DNA from: an uncultured Flavobacteriaceae bacterium
Lineage (GTDB): Bacteria; Bacteroidota; Bacteroidia; Flavobacteriales; Flavobacteriaceae
Assembly (NCBI GenBank): GCA_937959395.1
Contig: CALGLR010000019.1
Location: forward strand, 1-62,606
Direction: 5' to 3'
Length of the DNA stretch: 62,606 bases
The notes beneath the pieces were generated by a model. That model saw only the letters and a list, made by a program, of their open reading frames with translations, had not been told where the DNA came from and searched no databases. The position numbers were made by a program, and so were the translations under genes. Below are positions 26,345 to 35,266 of the stretch, one piece after another (position 1 is the stretch's first letter; the number at the start of each line of letters is the position of its first letter).

Positions 26345-27983
26345 AAAAATATTAAAGATTGTAGGAGTTCTCGTTCTATTACTTTTGATTCTAGTTCTAG
26401 GGTTTTTCTGGAGAGATTCTGTTTCAGATAAATACGATGTATCAATAGATGAAAGTTTGATTCCTAAATTTGAACAAATAGATTTGCCTTTTGTACATAA
26501 ATATGATAGTAAAAAATCACTTCCAATAGCACCATCCGCTTTAGTCGATATTAATAATGATAATATAGATGAGGTGTTTTTTGGAGGCGGTATGGGTCAA
26601 GAAGATGCATTACTAGCTTACAGAGACGGTAAATTTGTCGATATTTCTTCTGAAGTTAATCTCCCTAAAAAAATAGGTAAAACAACAACCGTTGGAGTGG
26701 TCTCTGCCGATTTTGATAATAATGGGTTTGTAGATCTACTTGTAGGCCGCGAAGACGGACTTCGTATTTATTATAATACGAATGGGAAGTATAAAGAAGT
26801 TTTTCTTGAAACCCCAGTTAATGAAAAATCTAACCCAGCAGGAATAACGGTTGGGGATATAGATAGAGATGGGGATTTAGATATTTTTCTGGCAACCTAT
26901 CTAAAAAAAGAATTGATGGAAGGGCAAACTATTTTTGAAGATTATACTTATGGTTCTACAAGTGAATTACTTTTAAATAATGGCGATAATACCTTTAAAA
27001 GCATAACAAAGCAAGCTGGGTTAGATTATATCCACAATACTTTTCAAGGTGTTTTAGTAGACATAGATAATGATTCTTGGTTAGATTTAGTTGTTGTACA
27101 CGATACGGGAGAAGCAAGAACTTACAAAAATAATGGGGATTTAACCTTTACAATGAAAGAAAATCCATTAACCAAAAAATTTGCCTATCCAATGGGGTTG
27201 GCCGTTGGCGATTATAATAATGATGGTTTAGTAGATTTTATGTTCTCTAATACAGGAAGTACACTACCCAGAGTTTTAGCGAAAGGAGATGTTAAAGATG
27301 CTTCGAAATTTAATGAAAAATGGATTTTATTTAAAAACGAAGGTAATTTTAAATTCACAGATGCTGCAGAAGAGGCTAAGATTGCTGATTATGAATTTTC
27401 TTGGGGTTGTACCTTTGCCGATTTAAACAATGATGGTTTACAAGATTTAATGGTTGCTGAAAATTATGTAGACTTAGCACCTAATAAATTATTTAGATTA
27501 CCAAGTCGAGTTTTGATACAAAAAGAAGACCATACATTTGTTCCTACCGAAAAAGAAAGCGGGTTAGTAAACCCACATTTTGCCATAACATCTTTAGTAA
27601 GTGATTTTAATAAAGATGGTTATTTAGATATGATTTGGACGAATATTAACACGCCATCTTTAGCATATATTAATGCCGGAGGTGATAATAATTTTTTACA
27701 GGTAGATTTAAAAGATAATGCAAAATCGCAAGGCGCAGTTATTCAAGTAAAAACCAATACAAGAACATTAACTGAATATTTGGTTTCAGGAGAAGGTTTA
27801 GCAAGTGATCAAACGGCATTAATCCATTTTGGATTAGGTAAAGACACTGAAATAAGATCGCTTAAAATTAAATATGCCGATGGCGATCGTTGTGAATTTA
27901 ATAATTTGAAAATTAATACGGTTATTGATATTGAAAAAGAATTAGCAAATAAAATTGCTGATACACTTATAAATGAAAATTAA
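26337..27983 (+). CDS. CRTAC1 family protein (FG-GAP/VCBS repeats with ASPIC/UnbV domain)
   Basis: A 548-residue protein with an N-terminal membrane anchor (ILKIVGVLVLLLLILVLGFF), seven or so FG-GAP repeats with calcium-loop signatures (DINNDNIDEVFFGGG, DFDNNGFVDLLVGRE, DIDRDGDLDIFLATY, DYNNDGLVDFMFSN, DLNNDGLQDLMVAE, DFNKDGYLDMIWTN) forming a beta-propeller, and a C-terminal ASPIC/UnbV domain (VSGEGLASDQTALIHFGLG). The propeller likely faces the periplasm. Function of such proteins is largely unknown. It sits in a three-gene operon between two membrane proteins, with overlaps at both ends. Confidence 0.88.
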   Translation: MLKKILKIVGVLVLLLLILVLGFFWRDSVSDKYDVSIDESLIPKFEQIDLPFVHKYDSKKSLPIAPSALVDINNDNIDEVFFGGGMGQEDALLAYRDGKFVDISSEVNLPKKIGKTTTVGVVSADFDNNGFVDLLVGREDGLRIYYNTNGKYKEVFLETPVNEKSNPAGITVGDIDRDGDLDIFLATYLKKELMEGQTIFEDYTYGSTSELLLNNGDNTFKSITKQAGLDYIHNTFQGVLVDIDNDSWLDLVVVHDTGEARTYKNNGDLTFTMKENPLTKKFAYPMGLAVGDYNNDGLVDFMFSNTGSTLPRVLAKGDVKDASKFNEKWILFKNEGNFKFTDAAEEAKIADYEFSWGCTFADLNNDGLQDLMVAENYVDLAPNKLFRLPSRVLIQKEDHTFVPTEKESGLVNPHFAITSLVSDFNKDGYLDMIWTNINTPSLAYINAGGDNNFLQVDLKDNAKSQGAVIQVKTNTRTLTEYLVSGEGLASDQTALIHFGLGKDTEIRSLKIKYADGDRCEFNNLKINTVIDIEKELANKIADTLINEN

Positions 27984-28374
27984 GATTATAAATTTTTTAT
28001 TAGTAACGGTTTTTGCAATAGGAATTTTAAGAGCAGGAAATTTAGTTTTAAGAGAATTAGAACATCCAAATACCTGTCCTACTTTATTAGGTATTCCAGC
28101 TTGCTATATTATTCTGGCCTGTTTTATAATTCCTTTTATTAGTCATTTTTACAATAGAAATAATATAATATATTTTGTTTTCACAGGATTTGCTTTTATC
28201 GTTGCTTTAGTAGCGAGTATCATGCAATTTACAAATACAGGTGCATGTCCAAAAACAGAAAATGGAACACCAATGTGTTATTATTCTTTATTACTTTTCA
28301 CGAGTTTAATTGTGATAAAAGTATTGCATTCAAAGCGGTTAAAACAAATGTCTTTAGAAGGTGGGAATTATTAA
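27973..28374 (+). CDS. Four-helix membrane protein with duplicated Cys motif
   Basis: A 133-residue protein with about four membrane helices. Two copies of a motif face the loops: CPTLLGIPACYIIL near residue 35 and CPKTENGTPMCYYSLLL near residue 97, so CP-x6..7-G-x-P-x-CY occurs once per two-helix half. An internal duplication with paired Cys suggests a thiol-redox or metal site. It overlaps the CRTAC1-type gene start-to-stop by 11 bases and ends tail-to-tail with the LpxH-like gene (4-base overlap of stops). Confidence 0.75.
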   Translation: MKIKIINFLLVTVFAIGILRAGNLVLRELEHPNTCPTLLGIPACYIILACFIIPFISHFYNRNNIIYFVFTGFAFIVALVASIMQFTNTGACPKTENGTPMCYYSLLLFTSLIVIKVLHSKRLKQMSLEGGNY

Positions 28375-29138
28375 AAAGAGGTTTTATACTCCTTAAGCTC
28401 CATGGTTTCTCCATCGAAAACACCATAAGTAAAATAGGTAATCCAATCTCCAAGATTAATATATTTAGACTGGTCTTTTAAATCGATATTAAGAGGTAAG
28501 TGTCTGTGTCCAAAAATAAAGAAATCGCGATGCTTTTCTTCTAGTTTGCGTTTGCAATAAGCGGCTAACCATTCATTATCTTCTCCTAAAAATTTCGCAT
28601 CATCATCTCCAGAAATGAGCTTGTTTTTAACAGAGAGGTAATTGCCTAAACGCATTCCAAAATCTGGATGAATTACACGCTTAAATAACCATTGAGCTAC
28701 AGGGTTTGTAAAAATCTTTTTCATTCTTTTATAACCTTTATCATGTGGACCAAGACCATCTCCATGACCTATAAAAAAGAGTTTGTTATTAAAAGTGAAT
28801 TCTTGAGGCTTATGGTATACTGGAATATTAAGCTCTTCTTCAAAATAACCGTTCATCCATAAATCGTGATTGCCTACAAAATAGTATATAGGAATTCCAG
28901 AGTCACTAATTTCTGCTAGTTTTCCTAGAGTACGCGTAAATCCTTTGGGGATAACTTTGCGGTACTCCATCCAAAAATCGAACAAATCACCTAATAAAAA
29001 AATAGCAAAAGCATCTTTTTTTATTTCATCTAACCAAGCAACAAATTTTTTCTCGCGAGGCAATGATTGTTCTTTTGTTGGTGCTCCTAAATGATTGTCT
29101 GAAGCAAAATATATTTTTTTTCCTTTAGGAATTTGCAT
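28371..29138 (-). CDS. UDP-2,3-diacylglucosamine diphosphatase family metallophosphatase (LpxH-like)
   Basis: A calcineurin-like phosphoesterase with the motifs ASDNHLGAP, LLGDLFDFWMEY, FVGNHDLWM, FIGHGDGLGPHDKGYK, and IFGHRHLPLNIDL. The length (255) and these blocks fit the LpxH/LpxH2 family that hydrolyses UDP-2,3-diacylglucosamine in lipid A synthesis. I start it at 29138 (MQIPKGKKIYF); the upstream ATG at 29177 would add residues (MRFLPAQEL) encoded by a dispersed palindrome and is not credible. It overlaps the stop of the convergent membrane protein gene by 4 bases. Confidence 0.88.
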   Translation of the reverse strand: MQIPKGKKIYFASDNHLGAPTKEQSLPREKKFVAWLDEIKKDAFAIFLLGDLFDFWMEYRKVIPKGFTRTLGKLAEISDSGIPIYYFVGNHDLWMNGYFEEELNIPVYHKPQEFTFNNKLFFIGHGDGLGPHDKGYKRMKKIFTNPVAQWLFKRVIHPDFGMRLGNYLSVKNKLISGDDDAKFLGEDNEWLAAYCKRKLEEKHRDFFIFGHRHLPLNIDLKDQSKYINLGDWITYFTYGVFDGETMELKEYKTSF

Positions 29139-29151
29139 GTGTAAATATAAT

Positions 29152-29173
29152 AATTCCTGCGCAGGCAAGAATC
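29152..29173. repeat. Dispersed palindrome, family D
   Basis: AATTCCTGCGCAGGCAAGAATC, read as ATTCCTGC/GCAGG with a decayed second arm. Same family as 50216, 48194 and 52231. It lies just upstream of the chosen LpxH start. Confidence 0.55.
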
Positions 29174-29211
29174 TCATGATATGAGTATTAATTAATTTTT
29201 AAACGAAATGT

Positions 29212-29308
29212 GCGTTAGGGATGGAGGCATTTGTTTGAAATCCTTTTTAATTACTATAAATTAAAAAGATTGAGTGCCGAGAGCCCGACCCTTGTGGTAA
29301 CGCCCTAA
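29212..29308. repeat. Structured intergenic element between queD and lpxH
   Basis: A 97-base element bounded by GCGTTAGGG and CGCCCTAA (complementary TTAGGG/CCCTAA), with an internal stem TTTTTAATT/AATTAAAAA and a GAGCCCGACCC block. I recall similar TTAGGGCGT...GTCGGGCT...ATCCCTAACGC elements scattered in flavobacterial genomes, but cannot check. Its end provides the TAG stop of queD. Only one copy in this window. Confidence 0.5.
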
Positions 29309-29757
29309 TTATTATCACTAGCAAACCATTCTGCAAAAGAACTTCTCGTTTCTTGTAGTTTTAAAGAATGTAATTTAATAGTATTAGGTAAGCGTTTTTT
29401 TATTTTTGCAGCAAAATCGATAACCATCATCTCGCTTGTAGGTTGGTAGTCTACCAACAAAACATTGTGATCTCTATCTTTTAATTCTTTTGCAAGTTCT
29501 ACATGAGGGGTATTTTTATTAAAAACAGTAGCGTGGTCAAATACGTTTACAATTTCTTCTTTGACTATTTTTTTTAGATCACTAAAATCGATAACCATTC
29601 CAAATTTAACGTTTTTAGAATCTGCAATAGGTTTTCCAATAACGGTAACATTTAGAATATAACTGTGACCGTGTACGTTTTTACATTTTCCATCGTAACC
29701 ATAAAGTGCATGACCAGTTTCGAAAGAAAATTGTTTTGTAATGCGAATATTGCTCAT
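29305..29757 (-). CDS. queD: 6-carboxytetrahydropterin synthase / 6-pyruvoyl-tetrahydropterin synthase family
   Basis: A 150-residue enzyme of queuosine (7-deazaguanine) synthesis. The zinc ligands and nucleophile are visible: FETGHALYG, KCKNVHGHSYIL (CxxxHGH). The rest also fits: GMVIDFSDLKK, FDHATVFN, PTSEMMVID, and LQETRSSFAEW. CxxxHGH is shared between QueD and PTPS proteins, so the symbol is the likely rather than the only choice. Its ATG overlaps the stop of a 33-residue membrane protein gene (ATGA). Its stop codon lies in a dispersed intergenic element. Confidence 0.9.
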   Translation of the reverse strand: MSNIRITKQFSFETGHALYGYDGKCKNVHGHSYILNVTVIGKPIADSKNVKFGMVIDFSDLKKIVKEEIVNVFDHATVFNKNTPHVELAKELKDRDHNVLLVDYQPTSEMMVIDFAAKIKKRLPNTIKLHSLKLQETRSSFAEWFASDNN

Positions 29758-29855
29758 CGTTTGCGTTTAATACGATTATAAAAGTACATGATAACTAATA
29801 CTAAACCTAAGATTAGGAATAGACCATTACCTCCTAGAAAATTTAAAAAGTCCAT
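29754..29855 (-). CDS. 33-residue single-pass membrane protein
   Basis: The minus-strand frame reads MDFLNFLGGNGLF, then LILGLVLVIMYFY and NRIKRKR. It is one hydrophobic helix followed by a strongly basic cytoplasmic tail, the usual positive-inside topology. The TGA stop overlaps the queD ATG (ATGA), which argues for real, coupled translation. It is 27 bases after the MATE gene. Function unknown; size and topology fit small membrane regulators. Confidence 0.6.
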   Translation of the reverse strand: MDFLNFLGGNGLFLILGLVLVIMYFYNRIKRKR

Positions 29856-29882
29856 TGTTTTCTTTTTATTTAGGGTATAAAG

Positions 29883-31235
29883 TTAGGTCTTTTGTGAACG
29901 GGGTAAAAATTCTTTTCTAAATTTTATAATTAATGGAAATCCCCTTGCGATAATCCATAAGGTAAATGCTATGAAAATGGCATGTAATTTAAGATTTAAA
30001 GAATCCATAAAAAAGAGTACAGGTATAAATATTAAAATTGTAGATAGCAAAAGTAAGTTTCTTAAATCTTTCATTTTGCCCATGCCTTTGAACATACCAT
30101 CAAAAATAAAAGCTAAAGCGCAGAGGGGTTGCATGGCTAATATGATCCAGAAAACGCTATAAAAAGCATTTAAAACATTAGGATCTTTAGTGAAAACTCT
30201 TCCGATAGGATAATATAAAAGGCCTCCAATAATTCCAATTAAAAGCCCAATTATAACACCATATTTAATAAGTCTGTTACTTAATGTAATTAATGATTTA
30301 TAGTCTTTTGCTCCCAATAATTTTCCTGATAAAATGTTTCCTGCACTCGCATAACCATCTATTATAAAAGCGCCTAAAAACCAGAGATTAATGCCAATAG
30401 TATAAGCTGCGATATATTCTTTGCCATAACCTGTTGCAAATTTAGTAGCAAAGTATAATGCAGTATTAAGCGCTAGTGTTCTAACAATTAAATTTCCAAT
30501 CATTATCAAAAAACGATTTATTTCTGTATTAAAAGGAAAACTTATACGTAGCGGGATATTTGTTTTTTTTAACAGGAAGTATGCAGAGAATAAAGCCATA
30601 ATAAACTGAGCAATTATACTTGCATATGCTGCTCCTTGAATATGCATCGCTGGAATAAAATTGGGGATTCCATAAACTAAAGCAATATCTAGAATAATGT
30701 TTATAACAACACCTATAATTGCTATTAACATGGGATAGTAAGTGTTTTGAAGTCCTCTAAAGGTTCCAAATACTGCAATAGTAAATAAAGTAAAAGGAAA
30801 GCCTAAGATTCTAATTTTATAATAGCTAATACAATATTGCAAAATGATACCAGTAGCATCATAGAGTTTAAAAATAAATTCTGTTAATGGATAAGTGATT
30901 AAAAGAATTATAAAACTTAAAGAGGTGATTATTAATATGGCTTGAGCTGGTAAATCTTTTATAGCTTGCGTGTTATTTGCTCCCACATATTGAGAAACGA
31001 TAGAAGAAATAGCACTTCGAGTTTGACCAAATACCCAAATAAGCATGGACATAAAAGTAGCTACGATTCCAATAGCTGCTAATGCTTCTGTAGGATTTAA
31101 AGTCAAATTCCTGACTATAGCGGCATCAGTTAAAGATAAAATAGGTTCAGACACACCAGAGATTAATGCTGGGATTGCCAATTTATTAATATGCTTCAAG
31201 CTTATGTTTGTGCTCACAGTATTTTTTCGTAACAA
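29883..31235 (-). CDS. MATE family efflux transporter
   Basis: A 450-residue inner-membrane protein with 12 helices in two halves. Halves start INKLAIPALISGVSEPILSL and NRFLIMIGNLIVRTLALNTA. Characteristic parts are DAAIVRNL, GQTRSAISSIVSQYVGANN, and GFPFTLFTIAVFGTFRGLQN. The DinF-like MATE group exports cationic drugs or metabolites in exchange for Na+ or H+. It overlaps the GNAT gene at its 5' end by 22 bases and is probably cotranscribed with it and with queD. Confidence 0.9.
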   Translation of the reverse strand: MLRKNTVSTNISLKHINKLAIPALISGVSEPILSLTDAAIVRNLTLNPTEALAAIGIVATFMSMLIWVFGQTRSAISSIVSQYVGANNTQAIKDLPAQAILIITSLSFIILLITYPLTEFIFKLYDATGIILQYCISYYKIRILGFPFTLFTIAVFGTFRGLQNTYYPMLIAIIGVVINIILDIALVYGIPNFIPAMHIQGAAYASIIAQFIMALFSAYFLLKKTNIPLRISFPFNTEINRFLIMIGNLIVRTLALNTALYFATKFATGYGKEYIAAYTIGINLWFLGAFIIDGYASAGNILSGKLLGAKDYKSLITLSNRLIKYGVIIGLLIGIIGGLLYYPIGRVFTKDPNVLNAFYSVFWIILAMQPLCALAFIFDGMFKGMGKMKDLRNLLLLSTILIFIPVLFFMDSLNLKLHAIFIAFTLWIIARGFPLIIKFRKEFLPRSQKT

Positions 31236-31717
31236 TAAAAAGGGTGTTTACTTTGTTTAGGAAAAAAGATAGATCCCAATTTTTTATAATTGCGAAGTTC
31301 GTAAAACTTTTGGTTTCTAGCATTCTGCGAGAACGTATCTAATCTTATAGAGACATAGTTATTTTCTATGGCATGATTTTCAGCAAAACACATGAGTTTT
31401 TGGGCATATCCTTTCCTTTGATGTTTTGGATTAACGGCTAGACGGTGAATGTATAGGTTATTACTATTTTTAGTTAACCATTTAATGGGTTCGTATTCCT
31501 TATCCATAATTGTGGAAAGAACAACACATCCAATTATTTTTTTATCAACCTCTAGAACGTATAATTCATTACGATTAACATCATTTTCAAAATCTTGAGC
31601 ACTGGGATAATGTTCATTCCATTGAAAAATATTATTATTAACCATATAAATTGCGCATGCTTTAGTTAATTCTAAAACAGAAATAATATCAGTTAATTTT
31701 CCTTTTCGAATCATCAT
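31214..31717 (-). CDS. GNAT family N-acetyltransferase
   Basis: A 167-residue acetyltransferase. The acetyl-CoA motif A is LYIHRLAVNPKHQRKGYAQK (R/Q-x-x-G-x-A), with ENNYVSIRLDTFSQNARNQK and FYELRNYKKLG as motif B. Substrate unknown. First gene of the minus-strand run GNAT, MATE, small membrane protein, queD. The 3' end overlaps the MATE start. Confidence 0.85.
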   Translation of the reverse strand: MMIRKGKLTDIISVLELTKACAIYMVNNNIFQWNEHYPSAQDFENDVNRNELYVLEVDKKIIGCVVLSTIMDKEYEPIKWLTKNSNNLYIHRLAVNPKHQRKGYAQKLMCFAENHAIENNYVSIRLDTFSQNARNQKFYELRNYKKLGSIFFPKQSKHPFYCYEKIL

Positions 31718-31775
31718 TATTTATGACTACATTTATAAAATATTTTTCTGTAAATTTAGTTTAATTTTTCTCAAT

Positions 31776-32573
31776 ATGAAGTCAATTCTTGTTCCAGTAG
31801 GATCCTCTAAAAATGCACAAAGCCATTTACAATATGCTATAGATTTTGCAAAAGATTTTGGTGCAAAAGTATATGTAATCCAAGTGTATAATGTCTATAC
31901 AAAAGCTGGTACAATGATAAAAATAGATCCTATTTTAGAACGAGAAAGTTTAAATTTTTTGAAAGACCATGTTGCAAAAGTTGACAAAAAAGGAGTTGAT
32001 GTGGTTGTAAAAACATTTAAAGGAAAGCTAGTAAGTACAATAGAACTGATTTCAAAAAAATTAAATATTGATCTCATTTTATTAGAGCCTCGAATAAACT
32101 CTATTAAAGAGACTGTTTATTTAGGAAAGACTTCTGGGAAAATTATAAAAAGGACTAACATTCCAGCTTTAATTGTTCCAGAGAACTACGTGTATCAACC
32201 TATGAATTTTATTTTATTTGCTATAAAATCTGCCGTAGTTAATAAATCAGACGCACTTGTACCTCTTAAAGTGTTTAAAATTAAATTTGGAGCGACTATT
32301 AATCTTTTATTAGTAAAAACACCTTTTTATAATGATGGTGATTTTAATGTTAATAAAGATTTACAAGGTTTAATTACTAATACTATAGAATCTGAGAATG
32401 CAACAACTTTTCATGGTGTTTTGGAGCATTTTAAAACTAATAATCCAGATTTAATATGTGTTGTAAGGCGAAAACGTGGTTTTTTTACTAAGCTTTGGGA
32501 AAAAAATACAATTCTGAAAAAAGATTTTCATGTGCCTACCTATCCTGTTTTAGTTTTAAGTGGGTTGAAATAA
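31776..32573 (+). CDS. Universal stress protein (UspA family)
   Basis: A 265-residue protein with one clear Usp domain at the N-terminus (MKSILVPVGSSKNAQSHLQY, LILLEPRINSIKET, and the ATP-loop-like GKTSGKIIKRTNIPALIVPE) and a second, degraded copy after residue 140. The G-2x-G-9x-[ST]-N ATP motif is only approximately kept (GKTSGKIIKRTN). Role in stress survival is inferred from the family. Divergent from GNAT by 58 bases. Confidence 0.82.
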   Translation: MKSILVPVGSSKNAQSHLQYAIDFAKDFGAKVYVIQVYNVYTKAGTMIKIDPILERESLNFLKDHVAKVDKKGVDVVVKTFKGKLVSTIELISKKLNIDLILLEPRINSIKETVYLGKTSGKIIKRTNIPALIVPENYVYQPMNFILFAIKSAVVNKSDALVPLKVFKIKFGATINLLLVKTPFYNDGDFNVNKDLQGLITNTIESENATTFHGVLEHFKTNNPDLICVVRRKRGFFTKLWEKNTILKKDFHVPTYPVLVLSGLK

Positions 32574-32752
32574 AACATCTTTTACATTCTGTTCTAAATT
32601 CTTAATAGATAATTAAGGTGTTAATCTTTAGAATAACTAGATATTCTATAATTTCATTTTTTTAGAAGTATTCTGTGTTTTTTTACGAAAAATTTAAAAA
32701 ACACACAAAAACAACCAATAAACTATAATATTCGCAGGATGATCGATTTTTA

Positions 32753-32783
32753 TTTGAATTATTAATAATTGAATGTATACTTG
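32753..32783 (+). promoter_or_regulatory. Promoter candidate for M28 peptidase
   Basis: TTTG (32753-32756), 19-base spacer, TATACTTG (32776-32783), one mismatch from TAnnTTTG. It gives a leader of about 57 bases to the ATG at 32847. A hairpin candidate (GTGTTTTTTT with AAAAAACAC, 32669-32706) lies upstream and may terminate the Usp gene. Confidence 0.6.
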
Positions 32784-32846
32784 CTAACCTTTAGTGCAAA
32801 AAATTATTAATAAACCATTCAATTAATTAAAACATTAAACTTTAAG

Positions 32847-34355
32847 ATGAAAAAGATTACTATCATTGCAATGTTACTAGTTGTCACGGCATTTAGCTTA
32901 AATGCTCAGGATAACTTAACCGTGCCAGAAAGACATAACTTAACTATTTATGGGACAATGTCTCTTGAAGATGCTGAGGAAATAAGTGAATCACACCCAG
33001 ATGAAATAGAGATATTAGCAACAAGTGATGATGAAGCTGCTGTTCATATGAGTGAAGAGGCAACTCATTTAGTACATGATTTAAGAGGAACTCACGGTCC
33101 TAGTTATTTATATGCTTCTAATGCAATTGACGCAATAAAGCAAATTAGACATGAAAGAGTTGAAAGAGCTCAGCAAATGAATTTTTCAATAACTGAAGGT
33201 GAGTCTGTAGAAAATGCACTTCAAGTAATAAGTCAATCTAATATAGAAGATCAAATAGAAGAATTAGAAAGCTATGGTACCAGGTACCATACTACAGCTG
33301 CAGCAAGAAGAGCTGGAGTAGATTTAAAGGCAAAGTGGGAAACAATGGCTGCTACTTATGGTAGAGATGATGTTAGTGTTCGTTTAGTAGATCATAGTAA
33401 TGCAAGTGGTGGTAGAACGAATATGTACTCTGTGATAATGACAATAAAAGGTGCAGAATTGCCTGATGAGTATGTGATTATTGGTGGGCATTTAGATTCT
33501 ACGAGTAACAACAATAATACTGCACCTGGTGGAGATGATGATGCTTCTGGGATATCAGTAATTACTGAGGCAACAAGATCTCTTTTTGAAATTGGTTTTG
33601 TTCCTAAAAGAACCATAGAAGTTATGGCTTATGCAGCAGAAGAAGTAGGTCTTTTCGGTTCTAAAGATATAGCTAATAGATACGGAAGAAATAATGTAAA
33701 TGTTGTAGCAGTAGGACAGTTTGATATGTCTAACTTTAAAAGCTCTTCAAGAGATATTTATTTTGTAAATGATTCTAATGCGATAGATCCTACATTAACA
33801 GGGTTCTTTCAAGATTTGTTAGATGAATACCATGGTCCTAATAGTGGAGATACAATAACTTATAGTACTACTCAGTGTGGATATGGATGTTCAGATCACC
33901 GGTATTGGTTTGAAAATGGATATAGAACAGCATTCCCATTTGAATCTTCTTTTAGAGATTTTCAAAATAATAATGTCATTTATCACAGGACTAATGATCT
34001 TATGAGAAATGTACCTGGAGGTAATGCTAATCATTCATTTAAATTTGCAAAACTTGCAGTAGAGTATTTAATTGAAGTGTCTAAAAAATCGACAACTTTA
34101 TCTGCACCTGAATTTTCTCAAGAAGGTTATGAGTTATATGTTATTAATAATAATTTAAAATATAAGTCTCAATCTTCAAGTTCTCCTATTAAATCACTTA
34201 AAGTATATGATGTTACAGGAAAAAGAGTTTATAGAGAAAATGGTTTAGGAAACGCAGGAAGTGTGTCTTTAAATAAATTTTCAGCTGGAGCATATGTTAT
34301 AAACATTATTTTAGAAAACAAAAAAGAGCTTTCTAAAAAAGTTATACTAAACTAA
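32847..34355 (+). CDS. Secreted M28 zinc aminopeptidase with T9SS sorting domain
   Basis: A 502-residue exported peptidase. The signal peptide is MKKITIIAMLLVVTAFSLNA. A propeptide-like region leads to the M28 domain with its metal ligands in order: GGHLDST (His), GGDDDASG (Asp), AAEEVGLFGS (catalytic Glu and Glu ligand), QFDMSN (Asp), and SDHRYW (His). The CGYGCSDH pair resembles the disulfide of the Aeromonas aminopeptidase. The last 80 residues (SLKVYDVTGKRVYRENG, SAGAYVINIILENK, KKVILN) are a type A Por-secretion sorting domain, so it is exported by the type IX system and anchored or released at the cell surface. Confidence 0.92.
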   Translation: MKKITIIAMLLVVTAFSLNAQDNLTVPERHNLTIYGTMSLEDAEEISESHPDEIEILATSDDEAAVHMSEEATHLVHDLRGTHGPSYLYASNAIDAIKQIRHERVERAQQMNFSITEGESVENALQVISQSNIEDQIEELESYGTRYHTTAAARRAGVDLKAKWETMAATYGRDDVSVRLVDHSNASGGRTNMYSVIMTIKGAELPDEYVIIGGHLDSTSNNNNTAPGGDDDASGISVITEATRSLFEIGFVPKRTIEVMAYAAEEVGLFGSKDIANRYGRNNVNVVAVGQFDMSNFKSSSRDIYFVNDSNAIDPTLTGFFQDLLDEYHGPNSGDTITYSTTQCGYGCSDHRYWFENGYRTAFPFESSFRDFQNNNVIYHRTNDLMRNVPGGNANHSFKFAKLAVEYLIEVSKKSTTLSAPEFSQEGYELYVINNNLKYKSQSSSSPIKSLKVYDVTGKRVYRENGLGNAGSVSLNKFSAGAYVINIILENKKELSKKVILN

Positions 34356-34393
34356 GAATAGATATCGAACCAAGTAGGGTTCTGAGAATATAG

Positions 34394-34430
34394 AAAAGAT
34401 GATCATAAACTAATATGATCATCTTTTTTT
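34394..34430. terminator. Bidirectional terminator overlapping hydrolase end
   Basis: AAAAGATGATCAT and ATGATCATCTTTTTT form a strong stem with an 8-base loop. It terminates the M28 gene on the plus strand, and overlaps the final codons of the convergent hydrolase gene (34403). Confidence 0.8.
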
Positions 34431-35266
34431 ATAAAATTAATTGTAAATGCTACGACCTCTTTTAAAGCCTTTGGAAGGGTTTCTTTATACCATGGATGCA
34501 TGGCACCAAAAACATGATCACTATTCTCAATTGACATTAAAACGCTCTTCTTATTCCATGAATGTAATGTTTTGGCTTCTTCAAATTTAACAGCAGGATC
34601 ATCTTTTGCATGAATAATTAAATGAGGTATTTTAATGTTGCGAGTTGCATTTTTTATATCTAATCGGTTTTTATTGGCTATAAAGTCTTTATAAAATTGA
34701 TAATTGTGTGGCATTAACTGTTTCGTTCTTCCATTTAAAACGTGTTTTACACCCGTTTCTTTCCATTCTTTTAAATCGCCAATAGTTGCAGTTCTTTTTT
34801 CGAAATCACAAACACCAGCCCAGGTAATTACTTTGCTTATTCTTGAATCTTCCGATGATTTTATTGTAACAATTCCTCCACCTCTTGAGTGACCAATAAG
34901 TATTATTTTATTCTGATCTATAAATTTTGATAAGTGATTTTTATCAGAGATTAAATAATTAATCATATCGTCTAAATCCTCAAGTTCTTTTGTGTAATTG
35001 TTTTCTGCGAAAGTTTCTAAATCTGGAAAATCTATTGGTTGTTCTAGCGTTCCTCCATTATGAGAAAAATTAAATTTTACAAAAAAGAAATTGGCTTTAG
35101 AAAATGCTTGAGCAACTAAATCCCATGCTCCCCAATCTTTAAAACCCTTGTAGCCGTGACAAAAGATAACTAAAGGTGCCTTTTGGCTAGTTGGCTCATA
35201 AAAAGCGTCCCAAACAATCGATTTTTTATTTTTGCGTTCTAGACTATTGTTTTTAGAAGTAATCAT
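34403..35266 (-). CDS. Alpha/beta hydrolase
   Basis: A 287-residue cytoplasmic hydrolase. The oxyanion strand is VIFCHGYKGFKDWGAW, the nucleophile elbow LIGHSRGGGIVTIK (GxSxG), the acid region IHAKDDPAVK, and the His near NSDHVFGAMHPWY. Family: dienelactone hydrolase-like/Abhydrolase. Substrate unknown. Its ATG overlaps the stop of the AddB-like gene (4 bases), so the two are translated from one transcript. Confidence 0.85.
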   Translation of the reverse strand: MITSKNNSLERKNKKSIVWDAFYEPTSQKAPLVIFCHGYKGFKDWGAWDLVAQAFSKANFFFVKFNFSHNGGTLEQPIDFPDLETFAENNYTKELEDLDDMINYLISDKNHLSKFIDQNKIILIGHSRGGGIVTIKSSEDSRISKVITWAGVCDFEKRTATIGDLKEWKETGVKHVLNGRTKQLMPHNYQFYKDFIANKNRLDIKNATRNIKIPHLIIHAKDDPAVKFEEAKTLHSWNKKSVLMSIENSDHVFGAMHPWYKETLPKALKEVVAFTINFIKKDDHISL

